A stretch of DNA of 64,000 nt from an uncultured Gemmatimonadales bacterium (GCA_947259315.1 CAMYLR010000004.1:45406-109405), one strand, 5' to 3'; shown: positions 8,520-17,033, counted from the stretch's first letter. The notes: generated by a model not told the origin, from the letters alone. A program made the numbers and translations.

Positions 8520-10765
8520 TCAAGATCTTCGAGTGGTTGAGCGACCCTGACGGTGACCCGGCGACGCGAGGCGACGTGCCGGACGTCGTGAGCAACTCGT
8601 ACGGTTTGACGAACACGGACGATGCGGGGCAGCTGATCTGCGACACGATCTTCGACGACGCGCTCGACGCGCTCGAAGCGGCCGGGCCGATCGTCGTTTG
8701 GTCAGCCGGGAACCAGGGCCTGCAAGGGGTGACCTCGCCGGCGAGCCGAGCCGATTCGCGAGTCAACGCCTTCGCCGTGGGCTCCGTCGACGGCAACAAC
8801 GTCGTTGCGCAATCGTCCGGTCGGGGCCCGTCCTCGTGCGGTGGTTCGAATGCCACCAAGCCAGAAGTGGTGGCGCGAGGAGAGAGCGTCATAAGTCGCG
8901 GACTATTCAACGATTTTCGGACCGTCAGTGGAACATCGTTTTCAACCCCGATGGTTGCGGGCGTGCTGGCGTTAATGCGTTCGAAGGACCCCACCATCAC
9001 ACCCGAAGAAGCGAAGGGAATCCTGCTCGACACGGCGGTCGATCTTGGAGTTCCAGGCGACGACAACGACACCGGAGAGGGGCTCGTCGACGCACAAGCC
9101 GCGCTGGAAAGGGTCGAACGCCCGAATCAGCAACTCGTGCGCCTTGTCGGGTTCTCCGAGGCTACGAGCGGTGCCAAGCTCGGTCTGTCCGGGATCGAGG
9201 ATGCGCTCGTCCTCAACCCCGGCATGAGCGTGAGTCTGAACCCGGTTCTCACGAATCATGGCCTTTCCGTGCCGGCTACGACCGCAGTGCTCTCGAGCCC
9301 GACACCGGGGATCACGATCACTCGATCTTCGATCCCATTGACCCCGGCCGGCCCGGGTGGCGTGATCGAGCCGGCCGACAACTCGACGTTCGGGATCGAC
9401 GTGGGAACCGCGGTCGACCCGGGTTCGGACATCGTCCTGGACGTTGCGATCCAAGGGGCGCAGGTGGGCCCATTCCGGACGATCCTCAAGGCCGGAGATC
9501 CGGTGGAGGGGACGTTCGCGACGCACGATCGAGGTCAGGTTCGGTTGACGGTTACGAATTTCGGCGGGTTCGGCTTTTACACCGGAATTCACCAGGGTGG
9601 CTTCCTGCTGCGTGGTAATGGGTTCCGGTTCCCAGCAACAAGCGAGAATTGGCTCTTTCATGCCGGCCTAATGGTCGGTGTCGGTCCGAACCAGCTATCC
9701 GACGACGTCCCCTACGGCGAAGACACGCAAAACGCGACCGATTGGTTCCCGCTGGCTGGCTCACCGATGGTCGTCGATGAGGCCGCCGGAGGTCAACGCA
9801 TTACCGCGCGTTATGACGATCGGCACGCGTTGGCGCCTCTCGGTATCGACGTGCGTCAGGAGAGCTTTGCGTTCGCCGAGCAGGGCGAGGACACCTTTGT
9901 GTTGCTCCAGTTCGTCCTGACGAACACGTCATCACAGACGATAGGCGGTCTACGTGCCGGGCTCTTCGTCGACTGGGACCTGCCTGACGGGTTAGGTGGT
10001 GTCGCCGAAACGGTCGATTGGGACCCCTCGCGTCGGTTGGGTCTCGCCGCAGGGACGCAGGTCGGTCAGCCGGCGCTGGGCGTGGTCTGGCTCGACGATG
10101 CACCGCTAGCGCAACTCTCTTTTTCGGCGCTTACGCGCGCCGAGATCGTCAGCAGTACGGTCGGCAATCCGGGTACGGCGCTCGTACCAGCCGAGGCGCC
10201 GGATCTATTCAGTGGAGAGTTTTCGGACCAAGAAAAGTGGAATGCGCTTACGAGCGGACAAACCCAAACCAGCGTGACACAACCCCAGGACGCTTTTCAG
10301 ATCATCGGCCGCGGTCCGTTGACGCTGGGCGTGAGCGCTTCAGACACTGTAGCTGTGGCGCTGGTCGCCGGGGCCGATCGTCCGGCCCTTCAGGCCGCTG
10401 CGGAGGCTGCCCGTGAGGCGTACTTCAACCGCGTACTCGGCGTTCCACCACCGCCACCACCGCCACCACCTAGCGCGGTGGCGCTCGATCAGAACTTCCC
10501 GAACCCGTTCAGAATCGGCCAACAGACCACCATACCGTTTACCGTACCGGGGAATGGTAACGGCGCCCGGGTAGAGTTGATTGTCTACGATTTGTTGGGT
10601 CAGCGCGTGCGGACGCTCGTCGACGGCGACATTATCGCCGGGGAGCAAGCTGTTGCCTGGGACGGTCAGGCCGATTCGGGCGTATTCGTACCGGCCGGTG
10701 TTTACGTGGTGCGATTGGTTACTGGTGGCGCCGAGCGGACCATCCGCGTGCTCGTGGCTCGCTAG
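8489..10765 (+). CDS. Secreted subtilisin-like (S8) protease, C-terminal part with T9SS/FlgD-like sorting domain
   Basis: Continuation of the gene at 7752; genuine coding starts near 8510, so the nominal start at 8489 is artificial. The catalytic serine lies in SGTSFSTPMVAG and the oxyanion Asn in WSAGNQG, completing the triad. Beta-sandwich-like regions follow (about 230-640), then a PPPPPPPPP linker, then a C-terminal domain beginning LDQNFPNPF with VYDLLGQRVRTL and GVYVVRL. This is the FlgD-like/Por-secretion tail found on exported proteins of FCB-group bacteria. The protein is probably secreted or surface-attached. It is active only if the frameshift is an artefact or is bypassed. Confidence 0.88.
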   Translation: MDRRRRLSNVIKIFEWLSDPDGDPATRGDVPDVVSNSYGLTNTDDAGQLICDTIFDDALDALEAAGPIVVWSAGNQGLQGVTSPASRADSRVNAFAVGSVDGNNVVAQSSGRGPSSCGGSNATKPEVVARGESVISRGLFNDFRTVSGTSFSTPMVAGVLALMRSKDPTITPEEAKGILLDTAVDLGVPGDDNDTGEGLVDAQAALERVERPNQQLVRLVGFSEATSGAKLGLSGIEDALVLNPGMSVSLNPVLTNHGLSVPATTAVLSSPTPGITITRSSIPLTPAGPGGVIEPADNSTFGIDVGTAVDPGSDIVLDVAIQGAQVGPFRTILKAGDPVEGTFATHDRGQVRLTVTNFGGFGFYTGIHQGGFLLRGNGFRFPATSENWLFHAGLMVGVGPNQLSDDVPYGEDTQNATDWFPLAGSPMVVDEAAGGQRITARYDDRHALAPLGIDVRQESFAFAEQGEDTFVLLQFVLTNTSSQTIGGLRAGLFVDWDLPDGLGGVAETVDWDPSRRLGLAAGTQVGQPALGVVWLDDAPLAQLSFSALTRAEIVSSTVGNPGTALVPAEAPDLFSGEFSDQEKWNALTSGQTQTSVTQPQDAFQIIGRGPLTLGVSASDTVAVALVAGADRPALQAAAEAAREAYFNRVLGVPPPPPPPPPSAVALDQNFPNPFRIGQQTTIPFTVPGNGNGARVELIVYDLLGQRVRTLVDGDIIAGEQAVAWDGQADSGVFVPAGVYVVRLVTGGAERTIRVLVAR

Positions 10766-10769
10766 ATAG

Positions 10770-11132
10770 ATGGATTCGATTCGGCTCCTCGGGATCCGGT
10801 TCCACGCCATGGTCGGGGATCTGCCTCACGAACGCGAGATGCTCCAGCCAATCGAGGTCGACGTGGAGGTGATGGCCGATCTCGACGAATCAGCCGATAC
10901 CGATTCACTGACCGTGGGCATCGACTATCGGCAGGTATACCAAGCGGTTCGCGATACGATCAGCGACGATCCGGAGCACGCGCCGCGCCTACTGGAGGCG
11001 CTCTGCGCACGAATCGCGGATCGAATCATCGCTTTGGAAAGGGTCGAGAAAGTCCGAATCTGCTGCCGCAAGCCATGGGCTGCTTTGCCCGGTCCCGTGG
11101 ATCGGGTGGAAGTCGAGGTTTGCCGGCCATGA
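10770..11132 (+). CDS. folB: Dihydroneopterin aldolase FolB
   Basis: Folate biosynthesis: cleaves dihydroneopterin to 6-hydroxymethyl-dihydropterin and glycolaldehyde. The 120-residue product has the family length and the pattern GIRFHAMVGDLPHERE, VGIDYRQVYQAV, LLEALCARIAD and VRICCRKPWA. Its conserved Tyr and Glu near YRQVY and LLEALC match known members, while the typical catalytic Lys appears within CRKPWA. It begins 4 bases after the protease gene and overlaps folK by four bases, opening a run of overlapping vitamin and cofactor genes. Confidence 0.9.
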   Translation: MDSIRLLGIRFHAMVGDLPHEREMLQPIEVDVEVMADLDESADTDSLTVGIDYRQVYQAVRDTISDDPEHAPRLLEALCARIADRIIALERVEKVRICCRKPWAALPGPVDRVEVEVCRP

Positions 11133-11611
11133 CGCAGATGCATCGTGTGAGAGCCTACCTGAGTCTGGGCGCCAACCTCGGCGACCGGGCGCAGAACCTC
11201 GGCGTGGCGAGGGCGTCGTTGCTGGCCGTCGACGGTGTGCGCATGGTTTCGTGTTCGGCAGTCGTCGAAACCACCCCGGTTGACTATCTCGAGCAACCAG
11301 ATTTTCTGAATCAGGTGATCGGGCTGGACACCGCACTGAAACCGCGCCAGTTGCTCGAAACGTGCCTGAAGATCGAGCAACAGATGGGACGCGACCGAGA
11401 ATCTGTTCCACGTGGGGGGCCACGAACGATCGATATCGACATTCTCGTGTACGGTGATACCGAAATCGATGAACCCGGATTGACGATTCCTCACGCGAGG
11501 CTCGCCGAGCGCGCCTTTCTGATCGAGCTGTGCCGTCAGGTTGGTGTACCAGCATCTCAATTGCCGGAGTTCCCGCGTTCCCACGTCGAGACGGAACGAC
11601 AATGGGTGTGA
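11129..11611 (+). CDS. folK: 2-amino-4-hydroxy-6-hydroxymethyldihydropteridine diphosphokinase FolK
   Basis: Transfers pyrophosphate from ATP to 6-hydroxymethyl-dihydropterin, the step after FolB. The 160-residue product starts at the ATG overlapping the folB stop. Signatures: YLSLGANLGDR at the N-terminus, ETTPVDYLEQPDFLNQV, and GPRTIDIDIL, whose aspartates bind magnesium. It ends inside the start of panB (overlap of 10 bases), so expression is coupled. Confidence 0.93.
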   Translation: MTQMHRVRAYLSLGANLGDRAQNLGVARASLLAVDGVRMVSCSAVVETTPVDYLEQPDFLNQVIGLDTALKPRQLLETCLKIEQQMGRDRESVPRGGPRTIDIDILVYGDTEIDEPGLTIPHARLAERAFLIELCRQVGVPASQLPEFPRSHVETERQWV

Positions 11612-12399
11612 ACGTAAACACGTTCAGCCGCATGAAGGCCGAAGGCGAGAAGGTTGTATTCCTCACCGCCTACGATTGGATGCTGGCTCGCTATGTGGCT
11701 GAGGCCAAGGTCGACGGGATTCTGGTTGGAGACAGCGTGGCCCAAGTGTTTGGTGGGCATGACTCGACGCTGCCAGCGACTCTTGACGAGATGATCTATC
11801 ACGCTCGGGCTGCCCGACGCGGCGCTCCGGATGTTTTTCTGATTGTCGACATGCCATTTCTCTCGTTTCAGATCTCGCCGGAGGATACGCTCCGCAACGC
11901 GGGCCGAGTGATGAAAGAGACCGGCGCCCAAGGGGTCAAGCTCGAAGGCGGGGCCCGATTGGCCGAAACGATCCGCCGCCTGACGGACATCGGCATTCCC
12001 GTTATGGGCCACCTCGGTCTTACGCCGCAATCGATTCATGCGTTTGGCGGCTACGGCTTGCGGGCCGCCGATGAGGCATCGGGCGACGAGCTGGTGGCCG
12101 ACGCGACAGCACTTTCCGAAGCCGGTTGCTTTGCCATCGTGCTGGAGAAGATCCCGCGCGATCTGGGTGCGCGAGTGACCGCCGAAATCCCGGCGATCAC
12201 GCTCGGCATAGGGGCGGGTCCTGAAACCGACGGCCAGATCTTAGTCACCCACGACGTTCTGGGAATGACACCCGATTTCGAACCGAAATTCGTCCGCCGT
12301 TATGCCGACTTGGACCAAGTTGTTGCAGGCGCTCTCGAGAATTTCGTGACCGATGTCCGAGCTGGACGATTTCCGGGAGAAGCAGAATCGTTCGAGTGA
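11602..12399 (+). CDS. panB: 3-methyl-2-oxobutanoate hydroxymethyltransferase PanB
   Basis: First committed step of pantothenate synthesis: adds a hydroxymethyl group from methylene-THF to ketoisovalerate to give ketopantoate. The 265-residue protein from ATG 11602 has the conserved LTAYDWMLAR, DGILVGDSVA, VDMPFLSFQ, GVKLEGG and PVMGHLGLTPQS motifs; Asp residues in GDS and VDM bind magnesium. Overlaps folK upstream and panC downstream (GTGA), which performs the later condensation. PanE or an equivalent reductase is not in the window. Confidence 0.95.
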   Translation: MGVNVNTFSRMKAEGEKVVFLTAYDWMLARYVAEAKVDGILVGDSVAQVFGGHDSTLPATLDEMIYHARAARRGAPDVFLIVDMPFLSFQISPEDTLRNAGRVMKETGAQGVKLEGGARLAETIRRLTDIGIPVMGHLGLTPQSIHAFGGYGLRAADEASGDELVADATALSEAGCFAIVLEKIPRDLGARVTAEIPAITLGIGAGPETDGQILVTHDVLGMTPDFEPKFVRRYADLDQVVAGALENFVTDVRAGRFPGEAESFE

Positions 12400-13256
12400 C
12401 TTCGTCGCGTGTCAATTCGATCTCGGAGTGTCGTGGCGCTCTTGAATCGGAGCGCGCGGCCGGGAAGCAGATCGGGTTTGTCCCCACCATGGGGCACCTC
12501 CACCGTGGACACTTATCGCTTATCGACCGCGCGCGCGCGTCGTCCGACTGCATCGTCGTGTCGGTGTTTGTCAACCCATTGCAATTTGGCCCGGCTGACG
12601 ATTTCGAAACCTATCCGAGGGACCTTGATCGCGATCTCGAATTGTGCACCGATCACGGAGTAGACCTCGTGTTCGCGCCCGAGGAGGCCGAGATGTACGC
12701 ACAGGCTCCCGTTACCCGCGTTACGATGCGTGGTGTGACTGACGGCCTCGAAGGCGCCGCTCGTCCAGGCCATTTCGACGGTGTCCTGACCGTGGTGATG
12801 AAACTGTTCCAGATCGTTCAGCCAGATGTCGCAGTGTTCGGCCAAAAGGATGCGCAACAAGCCGCGGCAATCCGTCGAATGGTGTCGGATTTAGCGGTCC
12901 CGGTAGAAATCGTGATTGCGCCCACCGTCAGAGAGGAGGATGGCCTGGCGTGCTCGAGCCGGAATGTCTTTCTTAGCCCACCGGAACGTAAGTCCGCGAC
13001 TCGATTGTATGCTGCGCTCAACCGCGCCCGAGAGTTGGTCGCAAGGGGTGAGCGAGGCGTGGTGCGGCTGGAGGCCGCGATGCACAACGTGCTCTCGTCT
13101 GACGAACGAATACGGGTCGAGTACGCGTCAGTGGTGGACGGTCGCACATTTCAATCGTTGGAGTCCGTTATGCCTGGGGCGCTCGCCGCCGTTGCCGCCA
13201 GGATCGGCTCGACCCGCTTGATCGACAACGCCTGGCTGGTGCCCGATGTTGAGTGA
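12396..13256 (+). CDS. panC: Pantoate--beta-alanine ligase PanC
   Basis: ATP-dependent condensation of pantoate and beta-alanine to pantothenate. The 286-residue product contains PTMGHLHRGH (the HxGH nucleotide-binding motif), VSVFVNPLQFGP, GLEGAARPGHFDGVLTVV, FGQKDAQQ and SSRNVFLSP, all diagnostic. GTG start overlaps the panB stop. Its end overlaps the glmU-like gene by 11 bases. Confidence 0.95.
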   Translation: MTSSRVNSISECRGALESERAAGKQIGFVPTMGHLHRGHLSLIDRARASSDCIVVSVFVNPLQFGPADDFETYPRDLDRDLELCTDHGVDLVFAPEEAEMYAQAPVTRVTMRGVTDGLEGAARPGHFDGVLTVVMKLFQIVQPDVAVFGQKDAQQAAAIRRMVSDLAVPVEIVIAPTVREEDGLACSSRNVFLSPPERKSATRLYAALNRARELVARGERGVVRLEAAMHNVLSSDERIRVEYASVVDGRTFQSLESVMPGALAAVAARIGSTRLIDNAWLVPDVE

Positions 13257-14271
13257 CGGGTCACTAGCGGCGGTCATCCTGGCAGCAGGCAGAGGGACCA
13301 GGATGAAGTCGGAACTCGTCAAGGTCCTGCATCCGTTGGCGGGGCGCCCGATGATCGTGCATATCGTCGACGCCGTGGAGCGAGCAGGCGCCACGAAAAC
13401 GGTCTGCGTGGTTGGCTATCAGAGCGATCGGGTCCGCCAAGTCTTGGCCGATCGTGAAAACGTCGAGTTGGCAATTCAGGAGGAGCCACTGGGAACCGGG
13501 CATGCACTCGAATGCGCAGGCCCAAGCCTCGTCGGCTTTGACGGCGACGTGCTGGTTTGTTGCGGGGACACTCCGCTATTGACCGGGGAGTTGCTGCAGG
13601 CGCTAGTCGATGACCATCGCCGCACGAATGCTCCGGCCACGATGCTCGGGGCGACACTCGAAAACGTGAGTGGTTATGGTCGCGTGGTGACCGACGGCGA
13701 TCAAGGCGTCGTCGCGATCGTCGAAGAGGTCGATGCCGATGCTGAGACACTGGGGATCCGTCAGATCAACGCCGGCGTGTACTGTTTTCATTGGCCCACC
13801 GTGCAGCCTCTGCTTGCGCGGCTGGGAACTACCAACACCCAAGGCGAACAGTACCTGACCGATATCATGGAGCTGTTGTCCGCCGCCGGTACCCCGGGAC
13901 GCCTGTATGAAGCTCAGGACGGGCAGGAGATACAGGGTATCAACGATCGAGTGCAGTTAGCGATAGCGGATGGGGTGCTGCGCGACCGGGTCCGTCAACG
14001 ACTCATGCGTTCTGGGGTCACTCTTCTCGCTCCAGAGACCTCACTCATTGATGCTGACGCGCGCATCGGGCACGATACAGTCATCCACGCCGGTGTCATC
14101 ATCGAGGGGCAATCCGTTATCGGGTCCAAGTCAGTTGTTGGGCCATTCTCGCACCTGGTCGATGCCATCATTGGGGACGGCGTCGAGCTCGGGGGATGGA
14201 ACTATATCGTCCGCACGAACATCCCAGATGAATCGGTCATCGGTCCGTATGTCCAGCAGGGCACAGAGTAA
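13246..14271 (+). CDS. Short GlmU: UDP-GlcNAc pyrophosphorylase domain without the acetyltransferase end
   Basis: Nucleotidyltransferase that makes UDP-GlcNAc for peptidoglycan and LPS. The N-terminal Rossmann domain (about 1-230) has AAGRGTRMKS, KVLHPLAGRPM, EEPLGTGHAL, GDTPLL and GVYCF. A left-handed beta-helix follows (about 250-335) but the protein stops at 341 residues, where bifunctional GlmU runs to about 450; the acetyl-CoA-binding coils and catalytic His of the acetyltransferase are absent. A separate glucosamine-1-phosphate acetyltransferase would be needed. The next gene starts in another frame 23 bases before its end, so a recent truncation cannot be excluded. Confidence 0.85.
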   Translation: MLSDGSLAAVILAAGRGTRMKSELVKVLHPLAGRPMIVHIVDAVERAGATKTVCVVGYQSDRVRQVLADRENVELAIQEEPLGTGHALECAGPSLVGFDGDVLVCCGDTPLLTGELLQALVDDHRRTNAPATMLGATLENVSGYGRVVTDGDQGVVAIVEEVDADAETLGIRQINAGVYCFHWPTVQPLLARLGTTNTQGEQYLTDIMELLSAAGTPGRLYEAQDGQEIQGINDRVQLAIADGVLRDRVRQRLMRSGVTLLAPETSLIDADARIGHDTVIHAGVIIEGQSVIGSKSVVGPFSHLVDAIIGDGVELGGWNYIVRTNIPDESVIGPYVQQGTE

Positions 14272-14872
14272 CCCGCACGCCTCACTCCCGGAGGCCGTTG
14301 CTGCCCGGCTGGCCGACCGTGGCGCTACCGATCGTTGGCAGCATGTGCGCTCGGTAGCGGATACGGTGGAAGAAATCGGCACCCGGGGCGACTGGCCGAA
14401 AACCGTAGTCGAAGCGACGGTCCGTGCGGCTTGGTACCACGACGCGCTAAAGGCCGACTCGGTGGACGATTGGTTGCGCTGGATCGCCGCAGTCGATCAA
14501 GAACCGGATAGTTGGGCCGCGACCGAGGCGCCCAAACTGTTGCACGCGCACGCAGCGGCGGCGTGGGCGGTTATAGAGTGGTCCGAACGGGACGAGGAAG
14601 TTCTGACCGCCGTACAACACCACCCGACCAGCCATCCAGACTGGGGAACCGTTGGCTGGCTGCTCTACGTGGCAGATTTCTGCGAACCACTGCGCGACCA
14701 CTCGGAGAAGATCGATACCGCTTCTCTGATCGTTCTCGCGGGACAGGGCCCAGCGGGGCTCGAACGCGCGGCGGCTCGAGTGCTCAACCATCGAGTGCAG
14801 TGGATGGTCCAGAGAGGCCGGGCGGTTCACCCGTTGAGTTTGGCTGCGCTCGCCGCTCGCTCCGAGGCCTGA
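14249..14872 (+). CDS. HD-domain hydrolase, YqeK-like
   Basis: A 207-residue metal-dependent HD phosphohydrolase. Motifs: RWQHVRSVAD, AAWYHDALKAD (the HD pair), LLHAHAAAAWAV, VQHHPTS and LLYVADFCEP, the pattern of YqeK, a diadenosine tetraphosphate hydrolase in characterised members. The start at ATG 14249 lies within the 3' end of the glmU-like gene; an open frame continues further upstream but without HD similarity. The following LytR_C gene matches the common yqeK-lytR arrangement next to ribosome-silencing genes, though rsfS is not seen here. Confidence 0.8.
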   Translation: MSSRAQSNPHASLPEAVAARLADRGATDRWQHVRSVADTVEEIGTRGDWPKTVVEATVRAAWYHDALKADSVDDWLRWIAAVDQEPDSWAATEAPKLLHAHAAAAWAVIEWSERDEEVLTAVQHHPTSHPDWGTVGWLLYVADFCEPLRDHSEKIDTASLIVLAGQGPAGLERAAARVLNHRVQWMVQRGRAVHPLSLAALAARSEA

Positions 14873-14875
14873 GCA

Positions 14876-15400
14876 GTGTTGAGGATAATTCGACGAGGGA
14901 TTCTCGAGGTCGGCGCAATCGCGCTCTTTGCGGCCCTGGTGGGCACGTTTCTGATGTCCACGATCGCCCGACACACAGGGTCCGGCCCACAGAGGGGCCC
15001 AGGGCTTGACCAAAACAGCAGTGAGTCGGTACCAGCGATGGATCGGTCTCGAATCCGCGTGGAAGTGCGCAACGGCTCGGGGGCATCGGGTGCGGCTGGA
15101 AAAGTGACGACCTTCTTGCGCGACGAAGGGTTCGATGTGGTCGATTACGGCAACGCCGACAGATTCGACTATGAGCGCACCCACATCATCGATCGTGTTG
15201 GCTCTTCGGCCGCGGCGCGGGAAGTAGCCACATTGCTTCCCGGCGTACCGATTGAATCAGGTCCTGATCCGACTCTCTTCCTCGATGTGACGATCGTGAT
15301 CGGCCACGATCTCGAATCAGTACTGGTACGCTCGAGAAACGAGGCCTCACGCCGAGGATCACGCTGGCGCGGATGGTTGGACCGATTAACCGGCGGATAG
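14876..15400 (+). CDS. LytR C-terminal-domain (LytR_C) membrane protein
   Basis: A 174-residue protein with one N-terminal transmembrane helix (about residues 9-30) and an extracytoplasmic LytR_C domain (about 57-145: VEVRNGSGASGAAGKV, LRDEGFDVVDYGN, GVPIES). It lacks the LytR-CpsA-Psr catalytic domain found in full-length cell-wall ligases, which is common for this stand-alone architecture. GTG start 4 bases after the HD hydrolase stop. Role unknown; the domain is associated with envelope assembly. The tail is basic (RSRNEASRRGSRWRG). Confidence 0.78.
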   Translation: MLRIIRRGILEVGAIALFAALVGTFLMSTIARHTGSGPQRGPGLDQNSSESVPAMDRSRIRVEVRNGSGASGAAGKVTTFLRDEGFDVVDYGNADRFDYERTHIIDRVGSSAAAREVATLLPGVPIESGPDPTLFLDVTIVIGHDLESVLVRSRNEASRRGSRWRGWLDRLTGG

Positions 15401-15414
15401 AACATCGACCTTTG

Positions 15415-15443
15415 TTGCCGAGGCCTTTGGCCGCAACTACACT
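15415..15443 (+). promoter_or_regulatory. Promoter of the DksA-like/histone-tail gene
   Basis: TTGCCG (15415-15420) and TACACT (15438-15443) are separated by 17 bases. The expected transcript start near 15450 leaves about a 30-base leader with GGGGAA (15472-15477) 4 bases before the ATG at 15482. Confidence 0.6.
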
Positions 15444-15481
15444 ACGCGGCCGTCTAGAGCCATCGATAAACGGGGAAGTGA

Positions 15482-16204
15482 ATGCCTGCTAAGAAGAAAA
15501 CGAGACGTAAGACAGCGGGGAAGAAGAAGGCCGCTCGCAAGAAAAAGGCGACCAAGAAGAAGAAGGCCGCTCGCAAGAAAAAGGCGACCAAGAAGAAGAA
15601 GGCCGCTCGCAAGAAAAAAGCGACCAAGAAGAAGAAGGCCACTCGCAAGAAAAAGGCGGCCAAGAAGAAGAAGGCCACTCGCAAGAAAAAGGCGACCAAG
15701 AAGAAGAAGGCCACTCGCAAGAAAAAGGCGGCCAAGAAGAAGAAGGCCGCCCGCAAGAAAAAGGCGACCAAGAAGAAGGCCACTCGCAAGAAAAAGGCGA
15801 CCAAGAAGAAGAAGGCCACTCGCAAGAAGAAAGCGACCAAAAAGAAGGCCAAGAAAAGCGGGGCCCGAGCGTACCGAAGCCAAGCGTTCTTCGATCACTT
15901 TCGAGAGAAACTGCTCGAGAAGCGGGGCCGAATCGAGCGCCGTCTGCACGATTTCCGCGACCAGCTACGGGGCATTCAGGAGCGACCGCGGGAACTGGAG
16001 GAGTGGGCGCAGGAGGAGAAGGACCGCGATATCTTGATTCGGCTGGAACAGCGCGAGCAGGAGGAGTTGCGCCGGATCCAGACCGCTCTGATGCTCGTTA
16101 ACTCGCGACAGTATGGAAAGTGTCAGGTGTGCGGGCGACCGATTCTCCGCGCCCGTCTCGAAGAGATCCCCACCGCCTTTCGTTGCATAAGGCATTCCGG
16201 CTAA
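15482..16204 (+). CDS. DksA/TraR-type zinc-finger protein with a histone-H1-like Lys/Ala-rich N-terminal tail
   Basis: A 240-residue protein in two parts. Residues 1-125 are almost only Lys, Ala, Arg and Thr, built from hexapeptides such as ATKKKK and AARKKK encoded by 36-bp tandem repeats, like bacterial histone-H1/HC1 tails that bind DNA. Residues 130-240 form a coiled-coil and zinc-finger module: CQVC, 17 residues, then CIRH (C-x2-C-x17-C-x2-H), the DksA/TraR spacing with His replacing the last Cys. DksA proteins bind the RNA polymerase secondary channel; the tail may tether this one to DNA or polyphosphate (inference). It has its own promoter and a good ribosome-binding site. Confidence 0.85.
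   Translation: MPAKKKTRRKTAGKKKAARKKKATKKKKAARKKKATKKKKAARKKKATKKKKATRKKKAAKKKKATRKKKATKKKKATRKKKAAKKKKAARKKKATKKKATRKKKATKKKKATRKKKATKKKAKKSGARAYRSQAFFDHFREKLLEKRGRIERRLHDFRDQLRGIQERPRELEEWAQEEKDRDILIRLEQREQEELRRIQTALMLVNSRQYGKCQVCGRPILRARLEEIPTAFRCIRHSG
15530..15850 (+). repeat. 36-bp coding tandem repeats of the Lys/Ala tail
   Basis: About nine near-identical 36-bp units of the pattern gcc-gct-cgc-aag-aaa-aag-gcg-acc followed by aag codons, with Ala/Thr swaps (gct to act, acc to gcc) and two units shortened by one codon. Unit starts at 15530 and 15566 confirm the period. The array stays in frame throughout and is prone to expansion or contraction. Confidence 0.9.
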
Positions 16205-16225
16205 CCCCCGGGGCTTGGCAAGCGT

Positions 16226-16924
16226 TTGAAAGCACCGATCATCGCTATTGACGGGCCGGCGGGTACGGGAAAGTCCTCGACCGCCCAGGGTGTTGCCTCC
16301 GCGCTGCAGTGGTCATACGTGGATAGCGGTGCCTTCTACCGCGCAGCGGCGTTGTTGGCCCTTCGCCACCAGGTCGATCTCGAACAGACGACCGGGCGCG
16401 TGGAACTGCGCGAGCGCCTGGAAAATGCGTGCATCGACCAACGTATGGTGGGGGGAAAGCTTCAAACCTGGTTGGACGACACAGACGTAACCGGTGCGAT
16501 TCGATCTGAGGCGGTTACGCGGGCCGTCTCCCGAGTGGCCGAGGACCCCTCGGTGCGATCGATCGTGAATCAGGATCTCCGGCGGCGGGTTGGCGAGGAG
16601 CCGGCAGTTGTTGATGGGCGCGACATAGGGACGGTTGTCTTCCCTGAGGCATTTCTGAAGATCTACCTGGTCGCCTCGCTCGAGGAACGAGCCCGCCGGC
16701 GGGCTCGCGAGGCCGAGCCTGGGGGGCGAGAGCTGGACGGTGCGCTGCTGGCTAGCTACGAGCAGGGGCTGGCTGAGCGGGATCGGCGTGATCGAGAGCG
16801 GGCCGAGGCACCGCTGGTCGCGGCACCGGATGCGGTCCACTTGGACACGACCAACCTGGACCTGGAGACCCAGATCGCGCGGGTGGTTCGGATGGCCCGG
16901 GATCGGATGAATCAGGCATCTTAG
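16226..16924 (+). CDS. cmk: Cytidylate kinase
   Basis: Phosphorylates CMP and dCMP using ATP. The 232-residue product has the P-loop IDGPAGTGKSSTA, VDSGAFYRAAA, VDGRDIGTVVFPEA and the lid RRARRRAREAE. TTG start at 16226, 21 bases after the DksA-like gene. The order cmk-rpsA is conserved in many bacteria and is kept here, although rpsA has its own promoter. Confidence 0.93.
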   Translation: MKAPIIAIDGPAGTGKSSTAQGVASALQWSYVDSGAFYRAAALLALRHQVDLEQTTGRVELRERLENACIDQRMVGGKLQTWLDDTDVTGAIRSEAVTRAVSRVAEDPSVRSIVNQDLRRRVGEEPAVVDGRDIGTVVFPEAFLKIYLVASLEERARRRAREAEPGGRELDGALLASYEQGLAERDRRDRERAEAPLVAAPDAVHLDTTNLDLETQIARVVRMARDRMNQAS

Positions 16925-16935
16925 ACCGGAATCGC

Positions 16936-16965
16936 TTGACAGAGGGTAAAAAGGGCCGGTATCTT
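16936..16965 (+). promoter_or_regulatory. rpsA promoter
   Basis: A consensus -35 TTGACA (16936-16941) and -10 TATCTT (16960-16965) are spaced 18 bases apart in the cmk-rpsA gap. The predicted start near 16972 gives a leader of about 60 bases. This is one of the strongest promoter matches in the window, as expected for a ribosomal protein gene. Confidence 0.7.
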
Positions 16966-17033
16966 TATATCTTTCCCCGAGTTGCGGGTACAAACGCACA
17001 CTTTGAAACCAGGCCCTGGACGTCTTTTTGTCT

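Noticed and set aside
15530-15850. 36-bp periodic repeats that could be mistaken for a CRISPR array
   Set aside because: There are no spacers; the units are directly adjacent, in frame and code for the Lys/Ala tail, and no cas genes are present.
15437-15949. Minus-strand frame encoding Leu/Phe-rich hydrophobic repeats, resembling a membrane protein
   Set aside because: It is the complement of the Lys/Ala repeats of the DksA-like gene; Lys codons read backwards give Phe and Leu.
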